Shown: one piece after another, positions 23,389-37,145 of the stretch
Layout of the letters: every line of letters starts with the position of its first letter
Position numbering within the stretch: position 1 is the stretch's first letter
Assembly (NCBI GenBank): GCA_013399855.1
Contig: VXAY01006617.1
Coordinates: 1 to 64,000, forward strand
Reading direction: 5' to 3'
Length of the DNA stretch: 64,000 bases
Origin: Oxyruncus cristatus
Lineage: Eukaryota; Chordata; Aves; Passeriformes; Cotingidae
Notes under the pieces: model-generated
Databases searched by the model: none
Seen by the model: only the letters and a program-made list of their open reading frames with translations
Told to the model about the DNA's origin: nothing
Position numbers and translations under genes: made by a program

Positions 23389-26300
23389 CCCTCGGCTGCC
23401 CCCATCCCCATCCCCTTGTCATCAGCCCCCCAGCTGGCCCCGGGACTGCTTGGTACACACTGCTGTCCATGTGCCCTTGGCACTGCCCGTGGCCATCGCA
23501 CACTGTCCCCTGGGTACTCTTCTTTTGTCACCACCTGCCATCCCTGTACACTCAGCACTAATCCCTGGCACCATGCCCCATCCCCTCTGCACTGTTCCCT
23601 TATCACAGACTGCCAACCCTGTCCCCTTGGCTCCTCCATCACTCCCTTGGCCCCTCTCCTTGCTAAGGGGTCCCCCCCACTGCCAACCCAGACAAACTCC
23701 CCCTGCCTGCTCTGCTCGGAGTCCTAGCCAGGAAAATCCCTGCTGTTCTCCCAAGAGAGGGGCCCCAGCATCCCAGCCACCCTGGACTTGGGGTGCTCCT
23801 TGTTACCCCAGCTGCTACAGCACAGAAAGGTGCCTGGCCCCAGGGGTTCCCAGGTCTGGAAGAGTTAACAGGCAGGGGCTGGGAGGTGAGGGAGCAGAAG
23901 GAGCAACCAGGGGTGATCAATACATTGCGCTGGAGCCGTGCACAAATCACAGCTTGGAGCCATAAATCTCCCTCCCGTCACACGCGATGAGGATGAGCAG
24001 GGAGCTTATCTCCTGGCTGCTGTGCTGCCAGCCTCTCCTCCTACATGCGCCCCACTGCGTGGGACCATGCCAATGCGGATGGGAGCTGCAGCTTGCCTCT
24101 CTGCCAGGCACCCTACGGCCCTCACAGAGGAGGTGGTAGGTCAGTGGTGGGCAGGCTCATGGCTCCTAGGCCTTGGTATAGCTGGGTGCATCCATGTGGA
24201 CCGCCTTCGCGGGAGCAGGCATGTGGATTCAGACAAGGGCTGGAGGCCACGATGATGGGCTGGCTCTGGGCAAGACATCCTGACATGGCTGAAGCCACTC
24301 TGACTCTCTGGCTGGTCCTGAGAGACACCTGGGATGAATCACCCAGGGCGAGTGAGTCACCTGCCTGCCCCCCTAGCCCCGGCCATCTTTGCAGCAGAGC
24401 TTGGCAGCAGCATCCACCACACTTCCTCACCACCACTTGGCACAACAGCAGGGCTGTTGCTGCTCCACTTTCTGCGAGGGAAGTGCTGCAGGGAGATATC
24501 TAAGGGCTTGTGGAAGGACAGGCAGCACCAGGGACGTGGTTGGGTCCTCAAGAGTGACTCCAATGCTCTGTGTGTCCCTTCCCAAGCTAGATGCTGGGTG
24601 ACCCACATCCAAGCAGTAAATTCTCCAAGCAGGCTAGGGCTACAGGCACATGGCAAGCAGCCTGCTACTGGCGTCTGGCCGGGATCAATTTAATCCATCC
24701 AATCCAAGGAAATCCAGCTCATCCAGTTCTGGAAAGCACCAGAGCAGCTGCGTGGAGCAGCAGCTAGGCAGGCAGGCTGCACCCACAACCCCATTCCATG
24801 ATGCTGGCCATCCTCCAGCTCCCCTGTACACCATGGCTTGTTGCTTATGGAAACTGAGGTGAGGCCAGGACTGCTCTTGCTGCATCCAGCTCACTGCTGG
24901 CTCTATTCCGGCGGGCTGCTGCCCAGAGCATCCCTCAGCTGAGCCAAACAATGACCCTGTGCCCAAAGGAGGGCACACATGTTGCCACTTGCACCACTGA
25001 ATGTGAGCCCAGGGGCTCCGGCCAGACAAAGCCCAGCCCTCTGTAGGGCCACTCTGGGCAGTGGAACCCTGGCCAGGTGGGGACCAGGACTTGTCACTGG
25101 GTGCTGCCCAGACTCAAGCTGGAGACAGCCCTGGCTGCCAAGAGCTGGCAGCCACTACCATCCTGTCTGAGAGCCTGGATTTTTGTGGTTGATGCATCAC
25201 TAGCCCAGTGTGGCATCAGCCAGAAGCTGAGATTCCAAAGCAGCCAGGACCCCGCTTCTCTCTGGGATCTCCCAACCAAGCCTACTGTGCAGTCAGCAGC
25301 TGAGCTGGGATTGATTTATCGATCCAGCATTCATAGGGGTGGGAGCTGGGAGGGGCTTGGGCTTTGATCAGCCTCCCGCAGAGGAGGCAGGCATCAAAGG
25401 CTTATGCGTGGGCAGCAGTGGCCTCTCCCTGGGACAATGGGAAAATCAAGCTGCTGTCCTCATGGGCATGGCCTGAGCTGGGGGACTGGACGCTCAGGAA
25501 TCCAGACCTGGCACCCACACCCTTTCTGGTGGTACTAGGGAGGGGAAAGGGCTGTCAGGGGCCAGGGAATCCCTGAAGGAAGCTAAACCCTAGGCAGGTA
25601 GGAGAGCCACAACGATGGGCAGTTTCCCTCCCTAGTGCCCTGTTGGCACTAGAGCACCTGCCATTCCCGGAATAAGAGGCAGATCAGGCTACAGTTGCAT
25701 TTCGGGGGATGACAGGCTGTGTCATAGGTCACTATGGGCCTCACAGCTGTGCCTAGCTTTGCCCCGAAGATGGAGGAGCAGGAGAGGTGAAGGGAGCAGG
25801 GCAGATGTTAGTGCAGCTGCTATGTAGGGGTGACAGGTGGGATAAACGATCCTGGGCTCTCCAGGGGCCAGTAAATTAGAATCAATAGGAAGCAGGAATA
25901 ATTTATTTGTTTGACATTGCCTGTTAATTAACTGGGCTGATGAGTGTGATGGGGAGTGGCAGGAACCCCTCCACCTGCTCAGCTGGTGCCTTTCCACAGG
26001 GGCCAGGAGTGGTGTGGGTGAGTCCCATCCCCAGTAGCCCAGCATCCCACCCCACTATCAGCAGTGGGGCAGGATGAGGACAGCAGGGTACATCTGGCTC
26101 CTGGCAGTGGGCCACAAGGGGATGCTGCATGTCCAGAGAGCCAAGTGCACGTGGTCCGCGGCTCAGCATCTCTGCCATGCTCAGGCACTGCCAGACCTTG
26201 GCTCCTGCACCTCCCTGGCTGCTCCTGCATCTGGTGTAGCCCACGTGTGTGCTTTGCTAGCCAAGCATGCTCCCAGCCAGGGCCACCTCTGCAGGCTGCC

Positions 26301-26619
26301 TCCACCTCTTCCCACACCTGCTCTGTCCCCAGCACTGGCAGGGTGGCTGGCTGGGCACTCACCCACGTGTTGCCCACGCTCCCGGCACGTGTCCTTGGCT
26401 CTGCCTTGCCTGTGTCCTGCTGGGCTCACACGCGTCCTTGGCAGCTCCATCAGGAATGGCTGCAAGCACAACTGGCTGGGGATGTGTCCCAAGGCAGTGG
26501 CATCCTCTCCAGGGTGCATGCACAGAGCTGTCCCCAGGCTCACACCGGCAGGGCGCTAGGCTGCCCCTGCTCCACAGGTCTGCTTCAGCCCCAGGCAGCA
26601 CCGTCACCTCCCTATGTTT

Positions 26620-26840
26620 TTTTTTAAAAGAATAACATTTCTGCTAAATACTTTAATCAGATTAGTAGCAGTGTGTCTGCAGTGCTGTTAAATCAATGCT
26701 CCCCAACACATCTCGGCGGCTAGAAATCAATTACTGTTTAAGCCGTGCCTTGGTCCCTGGCCTGCGATCAATATGGGAGATGTATTACTCTCCCGGAGTC
26801 TTTCCCACTAAAAACCTTTCATTTGTATAACAGGAGCTCA
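26620..26840. promoter_or_regulatory. Candidate conserved non-coding element
   Basis: AT-rich block with ctttaatcagattagtagc, gttaaatcaatgc, agaaatcaattactg and gcgatcaatatgg. There are repeated TCAAT/ATCAAT cores and interspersed CpGs, in otherwise GC-rich flanks. Confidence 0.33.
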
Positions 26841-27294
26841 GGCAAAGTGCCGGTGCCCTCCCTTCCCACCTGCTCCCCAGGGAACAGGCAGCCCCATCCC
26901 AGCTTCACTCTGGGAGGCTGCTGGGGCCACCTGGCTCAAGGGCAGTGTGCCACCAGGTTAGGACAGTCCCTGCTCCGTGGGGTTGTGTGAAAGACTGGGC
27001 CAGCATGAATGGATCCCCTGCATGATGGGGTGGCAGGTTGGAGACCCACAGGTAGGGAGGGGTACCTGGTGCCCCTGAGACTGCCTGGGCCCTGCTCCAG
27101 TGTGGTTGGATCCCCTGCCTGTTACAATGCCCACTGCCCCAGCTTCTGCTCATCACTGCATACCTGACCAGGGCATTGCTAGACTCAGGCATTCCACAAG
27201 GAGGGTACCACCACTGCCCCTCGTGCCACTGACCCAGAGCCTGGCCCCTCTGTAGCCCCCTCTCTCTGCAGGGCTTTTTCCCCCCCTCCTCTAT

Positions 27295-27405
27295 CCTTAC
27301 CCCATAATTTGGAGAGTTATTTCCATTATTCATGATAAGGATCTTTAATTAGCTGTGAATATTAATGACTTACTCTGTAATTAATCAAGCTTTGAATGCT
27401 AGGGA
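27295..27405. promoter_or_regulatory. Candidate conserved non-coding element
   Basis: Dense homeodomain-type cores in about 110 bases: ccataatttgg, ttccattattcatgataagg, ctttaattagctg, gaatattaatgac and ctgtaattaatcaagc. Confidence 0.35.
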
Positions 27406-28314
27406 GGGGGTAGCTCCCACCAGCACCGTGGCTAAGCATGGGTGGGGAGACCAACTCCAGCAGTGGGGACAACCCTGGGTCTCACCTCATCCCAGGTGAG
27501 GTGGGGGTGAGGGGGAGGTTGCATGGAGCAGGTGGTGTCAACATGTCCTACTGCTTTGGGGTCAGCACCCCTACCCACCTCATGTGACGACAGGGAGAAA
27601 GTGGCCCTCCATAAACACACTGGCAGCTTCCCAGTTGGGGATCCAGCATCACATGCCCAGGCCAGGGCTGAGGGGTGCAGTGAGGCACAGTGTGGTGCTG
27701 CCGTTACCCTCCACCCTGCAAAAGCTAGAAGCAACCTGAGCTGTGATGGGATCATATGTCCCTGCCCAGCTCTCTAGGCGTCTGGTGAGGCATGAAGAGT
27801 GGCTTTCAATGCATCACATGCTCTTCTGCCCCATGCAGTGGACTCCAGCAGGCTCCAGGCTGGGTCCTGCCAGGGGGCTGTTGGGCCAAAACCCCTGGCA
27901 GTGCAGGGTAGATCTGCATCAGCTGAATCCATCCCACCCCTATGCAGCTGTGGGTGCCCTGCCTGAAGGCATCATCCTGCCCACAGTTCCCTACCCTCTC
28001 TGCCTGCCTGCCTGCATGTTGTCTCTCAGCTCCTGCTGTCGGGGAATTTGTGTAGTCCCAAAACCACCCAAATGTGGTTCTAGCATTATCTGCACTGAGG
28101 GGAAACTGAGGCACCAGGGCTGGCAGTGCAGGAAGAACCCCCGTCCTGGTGTCACTGCCTGTCCCCATCCTGACATGAGGGGGATGTCTTAGGTGCCAAG
28201 GGGGAGTGCCAGGGCTGAGTGCCCCTGCTCCTCTGGTGACGGATGGTGAGCGGAGGCACCCCCTGGCTGCCGGAGTCCTCTGCCTGCCTGCACCAAGCAC
28301 TCCCACGAGGGCAG

Positions 28315-28445
28315 AGTTTGCTTAAACAGAGACAGATTTAACTATTTCCATTACAGCTAAATGATGAGGCCCATAAACTTTATGGCTCCGTGCGCATAAG
28401 AGCGGCTCTAATGGCCTTCGCCATCTGGAGGAGACGGCTCCATGG
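28315..28445. promoter_or_regulatory. Candidate conserved non-coding element with a 15-bp CCATAAA-C-TTTATGG palindrome
   Basis: Around the perfect inverted repeat at 28371-28385 the block keeps several CpGs and an E-box (gccatctgg). Each half, TTTATGG, resembles posterior HOX/CDX sites. No open frame of note. Confidence 0.4.
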
Positions 28446-31400
28446 GGGACCTGCCGTCCGCTGCCCGCCCACAGCCAGGACCTGTGTGCCGAGCCAGCAC
28501 CTTCCCGGTACCAGCGCCGGTGAGGGGCTGTCAGCACCTGTGGGTGGCATGACGCTGCTGGCTCTCTGTGCAGGGTTGGCTCTGTTTGACCCCGATGTGA
28601 GCCTGGAGTGGAGCAGATGAGCTGCACCTGGAGGTGGCCCAGTTAGCACTAATGCTTGCGGGGTTCCACAGCCCTGCCTGCACCCACACTGCAGCAGAGT
28701 GATGGGAGAGCCCCCCTGGGTGCCTTTTCCTTCCATCGTCTGTCCCACAACTCTGCAGGGGCAGGCTGGGAGCGGGTACTCACTTTGGTCCTGCCTGCAC
28801 CTCCAAATGCCTCCAGCATACTCCCTGCCACTTCTCTGCTGGCACTGTGCTGCAGGATTTGTCCCTGGTGGTAGCACGCAGACTGCCCAGCAAGATCATG
28901 ATCTGTACACCCAGCTGCCCCTCAATAGCCCCTGTCAGATGCCTGCTAGTTGCTGATTGTGGTGGGGATGTGGGGGGCTGTGGGGCAGCTGCACCAATCA
29001 TCCCCCACAAAGGGCTGTTGGTATTGCTGTGATTCATGCAGGGATGCTGCTGGGTTGGTGGCCCAGATGGGGTGCAGCATGCACAGCCCTGAGGGTTGAA
29101 GGGTTGGACAGATGCAGGTGAGGACACACAAACCACCACCTCCGTGGTGCTAACCCCTGATTTTTGTGGCTCCCATGGCAGCATCTCCATGGTGCAGAGT
29201 ATCTCCCCAGGACTGTGGGCTGGGCTTGCCGTGGTGGAGCAGGGGTAGTGGGAGCGTGGCTGCACAGCCATGGCCAGCCAGGGCAGGAGGGCTGTGGGGC
29301 TGTCAGCTGCAGGGCCCCCGTGCTGTGAGTGAGGGCTGCTGGCATGGTGCTGCAGCAGAGGATTAGATTTGGTGCAGGAAAGCCAGAGAGATGCTTTGAA
29401 GTCTCATGAATATGAATCAGTGGCTTGGGGCAGGAGTGGAGGGTCTATGGTTAATCTCTCCCTTGCCATGGTGACAGGTGTGACAAACAGTGTGGGGGCC
29501 AGGAGGTGAGGGCAGGGAGCAGGCAGGGGTGAAGGGCAGCCCTGGTGAAGGGGGACAGGTGGCTGGGACATTTTGGGGTGCTGCAGAAGGGACTCTGCAG
29601 TGCACCCCAGAGAGCCTCCCCCATCCTTGCACCCACATCAGCTCCTGGAACCCCACTCTGAGCAGGGTTCTGTCCCCATGGACGCTGGCACCCCACTGGG
29701 CTGTGGGCCCCAGGGCAGTGGTGGTGGCATGGCTGCTGGCAGTGCCCATCTGGCTCAGCACTGCAAGTGCCCCAGCTTGCCACCAGTGGCCAGGCAGGGA
29801 GTGCAGTGCAGGCAGGATGTGGCCCCTCAGGGCCAGCGGTGCCGGCAGTGGGTAGCTGCCTCAGCTGAGCCCTGGGGGGTGCTTGGGCAGAAGCATGGGC
29901 CCAGCTGGGGCCCAGGGACTGCAGCTGGGGAAGGGCCCAGCTCACCCCACTGCCAGCCCAGCCCTGTACGAGCTGTTAGAGCCCCCATGGGGCCCACCTG
30001 GGTCCCATCGATCTGGTGCCATCTGCTCAGTGCTGCTGTGGTCCTGCCTGCCATACCCAGGGCTCCATGGAGATGTCATGTTTGGGTCTGCTCCTCCTGT
30101 GACAGCCTGAAGCCTTCGGTGCTCTCCTAGGAGACAGTAACGAGAGCAGACGCTTGCTCCTAGCAGGGCATGACTGGGGCTCGCAGGAGACTCTCAGAGA
30201 TCAATTTGGAGGTTGTTTTGATGCTCTCCTGGTTGCAGGATGGTGGTGGCAGCTGCCTACTCAGTCCAGGGGACTGTGCATGGACAAGCACTGGCTGGTT
30301 ATGCTCTGTGGGGCTAAAAGAAGCTGTTTGGGCATGGTGCAAGCCACACAGAAGGCTGTCAGCTTCACAGCTCCACAAAGGCTGCAGGTACTGGTAGTGA
30401 AGCTGCTGTTTGTTCCGAGGGGAGCCCAGGGCTGCCCTCTCTCTCCCAGAGCCCACAGCCTGGAATGCTGTGCCTCAGGGCTGGGGCAGAGCACTGAGCA
30501 GGGAATGCCATCCTGGTCCAGAGTGCTTGCAGAAGGACAGGGAGGGGAGACCGAGGGCTGGAGCAACATCACAGCGGGAAGACAGACAAATGCAGAGCAG
30601 ATGTTTAATTATCAGCACAGTGTTCTCAGATCCCTGGAAATCTTTGCATCCAAATGTAGATAGTTTATGGGAGCTTACGCTTCTGCTGCGAACTGGAGCC
30701 ATAATAGAGTGCCCACCTTCCCAAGGACTGTTCGTGAGTAGGGCTGGTACTGTTTGCCTCTGCTGTGGATGGGACACCTGTGGGGCTGGAGCTGGGCTGG
30801 AGAGGGCCATCAGGAACCATGTGTCATCATGGAGATGAAACTCACTGCAAGCTCATGGCCCTGGAGGCACGGTCTTCCATCCACCCTGCTGCATCCCGCT
30901 CTGCAGGGATATGCTGAGATACAGCAGCTGTCCCTGGTGCCCAGCCAGGAGCCTGGCCCAGCACAGGGGCAGGCAAGGGCTGGAAATTGCCTTCTCCTTA
31001 TGTCTATCACCTTTCAAAGATGGTCAGTACTGGACCAGGCAACTTGTAGAGATTTTTTAAATTCCTCTGAGACCTTTGTGGTGTCTGTTTTATACTGTAA
31101 GATTTGCAGGCTGTAAGTGTGCATGTCATCCCTGCATACAGGCTGTCTCTCCTGTATCTCACAACTCTCCCCTGGCCCTTGGCTGTTCCCTGGCACACCT
31201 GGAGCAGGTGGAGGCCTCTGCTATTGTCAGATAAAGAGCTGAGGGAGACACAGGCAGAGCAGGAAATGGAACCACCCAGGGTTCTGGTCTGGCCTGAGCT
31301 TTGTGTGCTAGGTGCTTTGTGCTGCTGGATGAGCTAGAAAGGCTGCCTGCCCTGCCATGGACCAAGTACCACTGTATGTCTTTCAGTATAGGAATATGCT

Positions 31401-33369
31401 GTAGGTCCCTTGAAATGCTCCAGCTTGAGGCTGCAGACAGACATGGGGCTGGTCTCCAGCACAGAGCTCAGTGCTATATCTCTGTAGTAGCATCCTGCAG
31501 GCAGAGGCTGGCTGAGGGCAGCACTGGTGTCCCTGCCTGACCACATGGGCATGGCCACCTGATTGTGACAAGTAAAGGAGTCAGTGAGAAGAAACAAGTA
31601 CAGGCTCATCCTCACTGCCAGGCAGGAGTGAGGGTCACTGGGGCAGAAAGCATTGAAGACCCCTTTCTGGCATCACTGCAAGAGACCTCTGCAGTCTGGG
31701 GACCCCCCATGCTGGGGCTTTGCCACAGAAGCAGGTTTGTCATGGGAACACTGAACTTCCCTGAGCCTCTCCTACCAGTCCCACAGAGCTGTTGGGGAGA
31801 TGCCCATGCTGAGGCAGGGATCTCCAATGGCACATTAGGGATGTCAGCAATCTGTCCCCAGCATGGCAAACTCATCCCAGGCAGCCCAGCCTGCCTTCCC
31901 TGCTCCGCAGTCCCTTGAGGCTGTAAACATTTTGGATTCCCTGCTTCGTCTGTTCAGGCACCTTGCGGATTCAGGGCATGTTGCTGTCTTAAAACCTATC
32001 AGGTTTCCTGTCACCTCCCAGGGCCCATGAATCTGCAGGCTGATGGTGGAGCTGGGACTGAAATGGCCCTGCAGTGGAATGGCTCTACGCACCCCGCGCA
32101 CCACCACCAGCTCCCAGCGTGGCTCTTCTCTCCACAGGTCTGTAATTGCCCCCAAGCCGGGAAACTGCTCCAGCACCATTCCCAGCATGCTGGAACTGAC
32201 TGCTCTGCCCCAGCTCAGATAAAGTTCTCAGAGACATCTTGGCCATTAGGTACCATGTCCAGCTGTAGCCAGGACCGTGCCCTGGCTTCCAGCTTTGCTG
32301 GAGGGCTCAGAGCTGGGGCAGGCAAAAGGTCTGTCAGTCCTGCCAGCCTAATAAGCCAGATCTTAGAGTCTAGGACACTTTTCCTTGCCACTGTCATGCC
32401 ACTTCACCGTCTGTATCCCTGCTCCTGGGGAGTGGGGAGTTAGTGATGCTGTAAATGCCAGAACCCCGTTAGGCAGCGACGAACAAGGGCTACACATGCA
32501 GCCAACAGCCCCGAACCCTCATAAATCTCGGTCGCATGGCCCATGGCTCACCTAAGTAGATTTGATTTGTCAAATATTAAAATTAATTTAGAATTGAGTG
32601 GTGGCCTGTGTGCACACCCTGCTCTCCCGCCTTCCCCCTGCTGCCACCTCTGCTCCTGCCCAATGCATCATCCCCGGCCCTGCGCTCTCACCCCAGCTGG
32701 GGCGCCGGGAGCCAGGATAAATCATCCTGCCGCCACGCTCAAAGATGAGACGATTGCTTGCTCGGCAGCAGGGGATCACAGGGGAAATCACACCGCGTGC
32801 CACCCGCTCTGTGCCGGGGGCGGGGGAGACGCCACGCTTAGGCAGAGATTTATTTATTTGATTTTACTGGGCTGGGATTTTTTTTTTCATCTCTCAAACG
32901 CCCACGAGGGAATTGCAGCCCCTGGAATATTAATGCCACACAGGACGCCAGCTCGTTAAAATGTCACCTGGCTGTAATTTCTCCTGTGCTTATTATTCCC
33001 CAGGGAGCATGAGCTCCCATTCCGCCCTGCTCACGGTGGTCCCGGCACATGGGGCAGCCTGTCTGTCCCCTTCACTGTAGCATGAGCGCTGCTCCATCAT
33101 GTCACCCAAAATGTTCCTGGCCCTCTTCCACCACCACAGTGGTGGGCTGCACAGCCTTCAGCATTTCTTGCTGAGCCCCAGGGACCAATGCTGGGAGAGC
33201 CCTGTGCCACCAGCCAGCACCAGTATGGTGCAAATCCAGCCTGGCTGGCATAAGGGATGAGGGGTGTCAGCGTGGGTGGAGGTGGAAGGGCAAGGGGTCG
33301 GCCAGCGGGCAGTACTGGCATGGACTGGGGACAGGGTGGCACAGGGAACAGCTGCCTTAAGGAAACTTT

Positions 33370-33610
33370 GGCTCAGTTCCTGCAAATTAATGTTTTTTTC
33401 CCAAACAGTTTCCTGGCGCTAAGCGCGACGCGGGGAGCAATTATCTTTAGTGTCGATGTTATTACCATAAAAATTGCATTGAGGACTTTTCTCCTCCGAT
33501 TAGAAAGTTAACGATCATCACTGCCTTCATTGTTCCCCGCACCGTGCTTGCTCTAATAAAGAGTCTGTGCACTTTACTTTTCACTTAGCATGAAAATTAC
33601 CCAGCTGCTG
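33370..33610. promoter_or_regulatory. Candidate conserved non-coding element
   Basis: It combines AT-rich cores (gcaaattaatg, agcaattatcttt, gttattaccataaaaattgc, agcatgaaaattacc) with an unmutated CpG cluster (ggcgctaagcgcgacgcggg). A mix of preserved CpG and homeodomain cores suggests constraint. Confidence 0.35.
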
Positions 33611-34159
33611 CTTTGCACGGCTGTGCAGCCCCCGCGCTCACCTCCCAGTGACGGGCCCTTGGCAGGTACTGGGAAGGAGCAGCCGCCAGCGTGCCCGGGA
33701 CAGACAGCCTGAGTGGTGGGCTTCCCTGCACAGTAGGGGGGCACAGCCGCCCGTCCTGTGCTTGAGCCTCAGGGAGCACCTGAGCAAAGCTTTCTGCATG
33801 AGCTCTCCTGTAGGGATGTGCCATCAGTGGTCCCTGCCCCTGAACCTCTCCTGGGCATCTTTGGCCCCAGAAAACCCAAATCCATAGGGGATCACCCCTG
33901 CTCCGCTTGCCAAGGGCTTGGAGTGAAAGGAATGGTTCAGCCTTGCCATGGTGGCTGTGCTTCCACCTGAGACTCCACCACAACTCTTTATTCGTGGCCA
34001 AGCTGAGGCTCCCTCCTGGCCATGTTCCCATTACCTTTCATGGGCAGGGGCGAGGGTGAGCCCAGCTGCTGCCAGCCACGTGCCTGCCCCGGCATGCAGG
34101 CAGCACAGCATCACTGCTTATGGCCGGCGCTGTGCCTGCCTGTGGACATCCAGGCTCTG

Positions 34160-34645
34160 GCACTCACCATCAATCCCATCACCTGTGATTTTCACAGGGA
34201 ATATTTGTATCGTTTTGCTCGATACCAGCATAGCTCTTTAAATTCTCCAAGTGCTGTAAAAATCTTAGCTAATCTTCAGAGAGCTTTTTTTTTCCAAAGC
34301 TCTTCATTACTCCCTAATTGTTCAAACTTCTCTTCTTTTCCTTCTGATTAAAAGCAGATTTTAAAAGTGCAGTTCAGTTTCTCAGCTATTTTCAAGTCAA
34401 ATGGATTCCATCCCCCTCTCCATGTATTAATAACCTGTTCTCGTGCATCCCCCAGTGAGCCAGTAAAAGCCCTTCTGAGCAGAGACAAGGTGACAGCAGC
34501 GCTCCAGAGGGAGCGATTGGAAGGGGGTTACAGCTTGGAGGGAAAGAGATCCATCCATCCAGCTATCTATCATCCACCTCGCTATCATCCATCTACCAGA
34601 GAAATAACATTTGCAATTCCGCTTTAGCTCTTCCTAATAATCATT
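34160..34645. promoter_or_regulatory. Long AT-rich island, candidate regulatory element
   Basis: The longest AT-rich block of the intron, about 480 bp. It includes ggaatatttgtatcgttttg, tctgattaaaagcag and a degenerate ATCC/ATCT tract at its end (34549-34600). It could also hide an old repeat I do not recognise. Confidence 0.3.
34549..34600. repeat. Degenerate ATCC/ATCT microsatellite
   Basis: atccatccatccagctatct followed by imperfect continuation (atcatccacctcgctatcatccatctacc). Confidence 0.75.
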
Positions 34646-37029
34646 AATATTTTTTTTTCCTTCCCAACCAGTAACAGGAGGAGACGCAGGGGGTGTGGGG
34701 CGCAGGCAGTGCCACAGGGCTTATGGGGTGCAAGAGGAAGGGGGTACGGTGGGGTGTTACGGTGGGGTGCACAGGCTGGTGTGTCTGTGTGCTGGTGTGT
34801 GGGATGGCTGCACTGCTGGGTAGCTGAATGAGGGGAAAGCAGGGAAACCCAGTGCTGGTCACCAAAACATCCCACAGTAGGAGGGAGCATGTACTGAGCT
34901 GGAGAAGCATTTTTCTGAGAGGATTGGAGGATGTAGGGATTCTGGGGGTGAAGATAAGGCGCGGTGCTGCTCTGGGCTCTGTCCCTGCACAGCAAGGTGA
35001 GCCTGATATCAGTTATGGATCCAAATGTGCAGAGGGGTCACAAGCAGCACCCAAAGGTGCAGTGTGCGTCATCCTCTCACTGTCCCCTGGGACTGGCCCC
35101 AAGGAGTTCCACTGCCTCCAGCTGCTAATGACAGACACCACTCCTCACCCAGAGTCCTGTCCCCCAGCCAGCTGGCCTGCTGCAGGAGATGGGACAGTGA
35201 TGGATTGCAGCATTTATACATCTTCCCAGGGAGGAAATGCCAGGTCCTGCAGGGTTCCGTCAGCTGTCAACAGCGGGCAGTGCGGGACCGAGGCCATGCT
35301 GGGGAGTGGGTGCTGATTTCCAATGAGCAATGCAGAGAGCAGGAGGGGGAATTCTGGATGCCACTGCCCAGCCTGAGTGCCTATTTCCTCTCTTGGGCAC
35401 CTTCCCTAGTTTTAGTTATCATCAGACTACCCACCTTGGGCCAGGGCAATGGCCCCATAAAGCATCCCTGCTCATCTGGAGGTGTTTGGAGGACACCCCA
35501 GCATAGTCCAGGGGATGAGCTGCTGCAGTTGAAGGTTTTGCTCTCCAGTGGTCTTCAGACCTGCTCCCAGGTTGTTTTGCACCATCTTCGAGCCACTTTC
35601 TGCTCTTAGATCACCACCTGCCTTTGCCAGCAATTATCAAAGTTTTAGAGTTCATGAGCCACGTCTTTGGTTCCTCAGTCCCAGGCTAAGGCACTGTTCT
35701 GCAGCTCTGATCTTCAGTATACCCCTGGGTGGGCATGTAGGAGCTCTGGATCCCCAGCCACATCCCTGACAAGTCCAAGTTGTCTCCTGTGCCCTGCTGG
35801 AGAGATCTGCTGTTCTTCAGGCCACCAGTCACACTTCCCATGGAGCAGCATGGGGCAACATCGGGAAGCCTATGGAGCTGGGAGGTGGGAGAGCCAAGGG
35901 AGGTATCAGGGGCTGGCACCAACACCAGCTGGAAGCAGGATGCACTGGAGCACCTACAAGGAGGGTTGCCCACATCTGCCTCTAGCTGGCAGGAGATGCA
36001 AGCAGGCTCAAGGCTGTGGCCACACCACAGGTGGAAGGATGCTGGTGGCCCAGGCATGGGAAGAGCCACTATGTGCCAGGGTGCCAACGTCCCCTCAGCT
36101 GGCCTATCCCGGCAGATGGCAGCAGGGATGCATAGGAGCCTGGCAGTGCATGGGGACCTGCCTCATACCCTGACCTTGGAATAATCTTCAGTAGGATTAA
36201 GAGCTTAAACATATCCGTGTAATTGCCAGGCCCCTGCTGAGCTGAAGAGAGTGTGAGTGCCAGCACCAGGAGGCAGTGCCCAGGCGTGCTTGCTCCTTGC
36301 TGCTGCCTGCTGTTGCCTGCTGTCATTGACACCACTGTAGCCACCACTGGGAGCCACCAACTACCCTGAGTATGGACAGCTGAGTATGGTGCAGGCAGGT
36401 GGCTCGAGAGGAGGGGTGCTTGGCATGGAAAGGGATGGTGCCCAGACACTGCCAAGGAACGGGCTCTGAAGGAGGATGCCCAGTGTGCACACCTCTGAGT
36501 GTGCTGCCCACTACTCCCTGGCATGGCCTCAGTCCTCCTGGATATCCCTCTGGACAGCCTTCTGATACCCTTCTGGCATCCACCAGCTCTGTGTCCAGTG
36601 AAGGACATGAAGCTGCTCCTGTGTGTGTCTTGAGGAGTAAGGACAATTGGCCAGGATGCCGGAGGCCAGGGGACTGTGTCCTCACAGGCTAAGCCTGACT
36701 GTGCTGATGATCCACTAGGGTTTGTTTCTCTGCCAGGAGGCAGGCAGGACATGTGGCTGATGGTGTCTGCATCTGTAGGGTGCTTAGTGTGCGTTTTCAG
36801 CCCCCATCAGCAATTGGAAGACATTCGGGGTTGGCAGAGGTTTCAGGGGGTCTCGGGCACTTCCAAGGAACACTCAGGTGCTGGTCTAGGGACGGAGCAC
36901 TAGTGTGGCCCCTGCCAAGTGGTGCCAGTGGGGTGCCAGCACCCCAGTCCCAGCCCATTCGCCTGGTGCAGGGCTTGGCACGGAGTTGGGAGCTGCCATC
37001 CCAACCCCCTCCCTGTCTGCCTAATGGTC

Positions 37030-37145
37030 CCTGACATTTAAATGAGATTTAGTGCTCAGCCCGATGCTGAATATTCATGAGCCCATGCGGCCCTGACAGC
37101 CCGGCTGGGGCTGCTCTCATGATTAATAATTTGTTTTTCCCTTTA
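37030..37145. promoter_or_regulatory. Candidate element with POU-like palindrome
   Basis: The palindrome TGAATATTCA at 37068-37077 (extended to catgag) and catgattaataatttg lie within a compact AT-rich island. Confidence 0.33.

Larger units (their letters stand above)
18813..28310. other. Non-coding interval, probable ASIC4 intron between alternative first exons (part 1)
   Basis: GC-rich sequence with no supported exon, RNA gene or intact transposon. AT-richer islands with homeodomain-like cores occur at about 19815-19865, 22130-22235, 22960-23050, 23915-24010, 25860-25950, 26620-26840 and 27295-27400. Long open frames here (for example 23045-23965, through an N run) are compositional. Confidence 0.5.

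Noticed and set aside
23045..23965. 306-codon open frame
   Set aside because: It crosses an N run and is a C-rich low-complexity translation (Pro/Ser/Leu) with no domain.
36069..36752. 227-codon minus-strand open frame
   Set aside because: Low similarity to anything known, composition-driven, and no promoter or poly(A) context.
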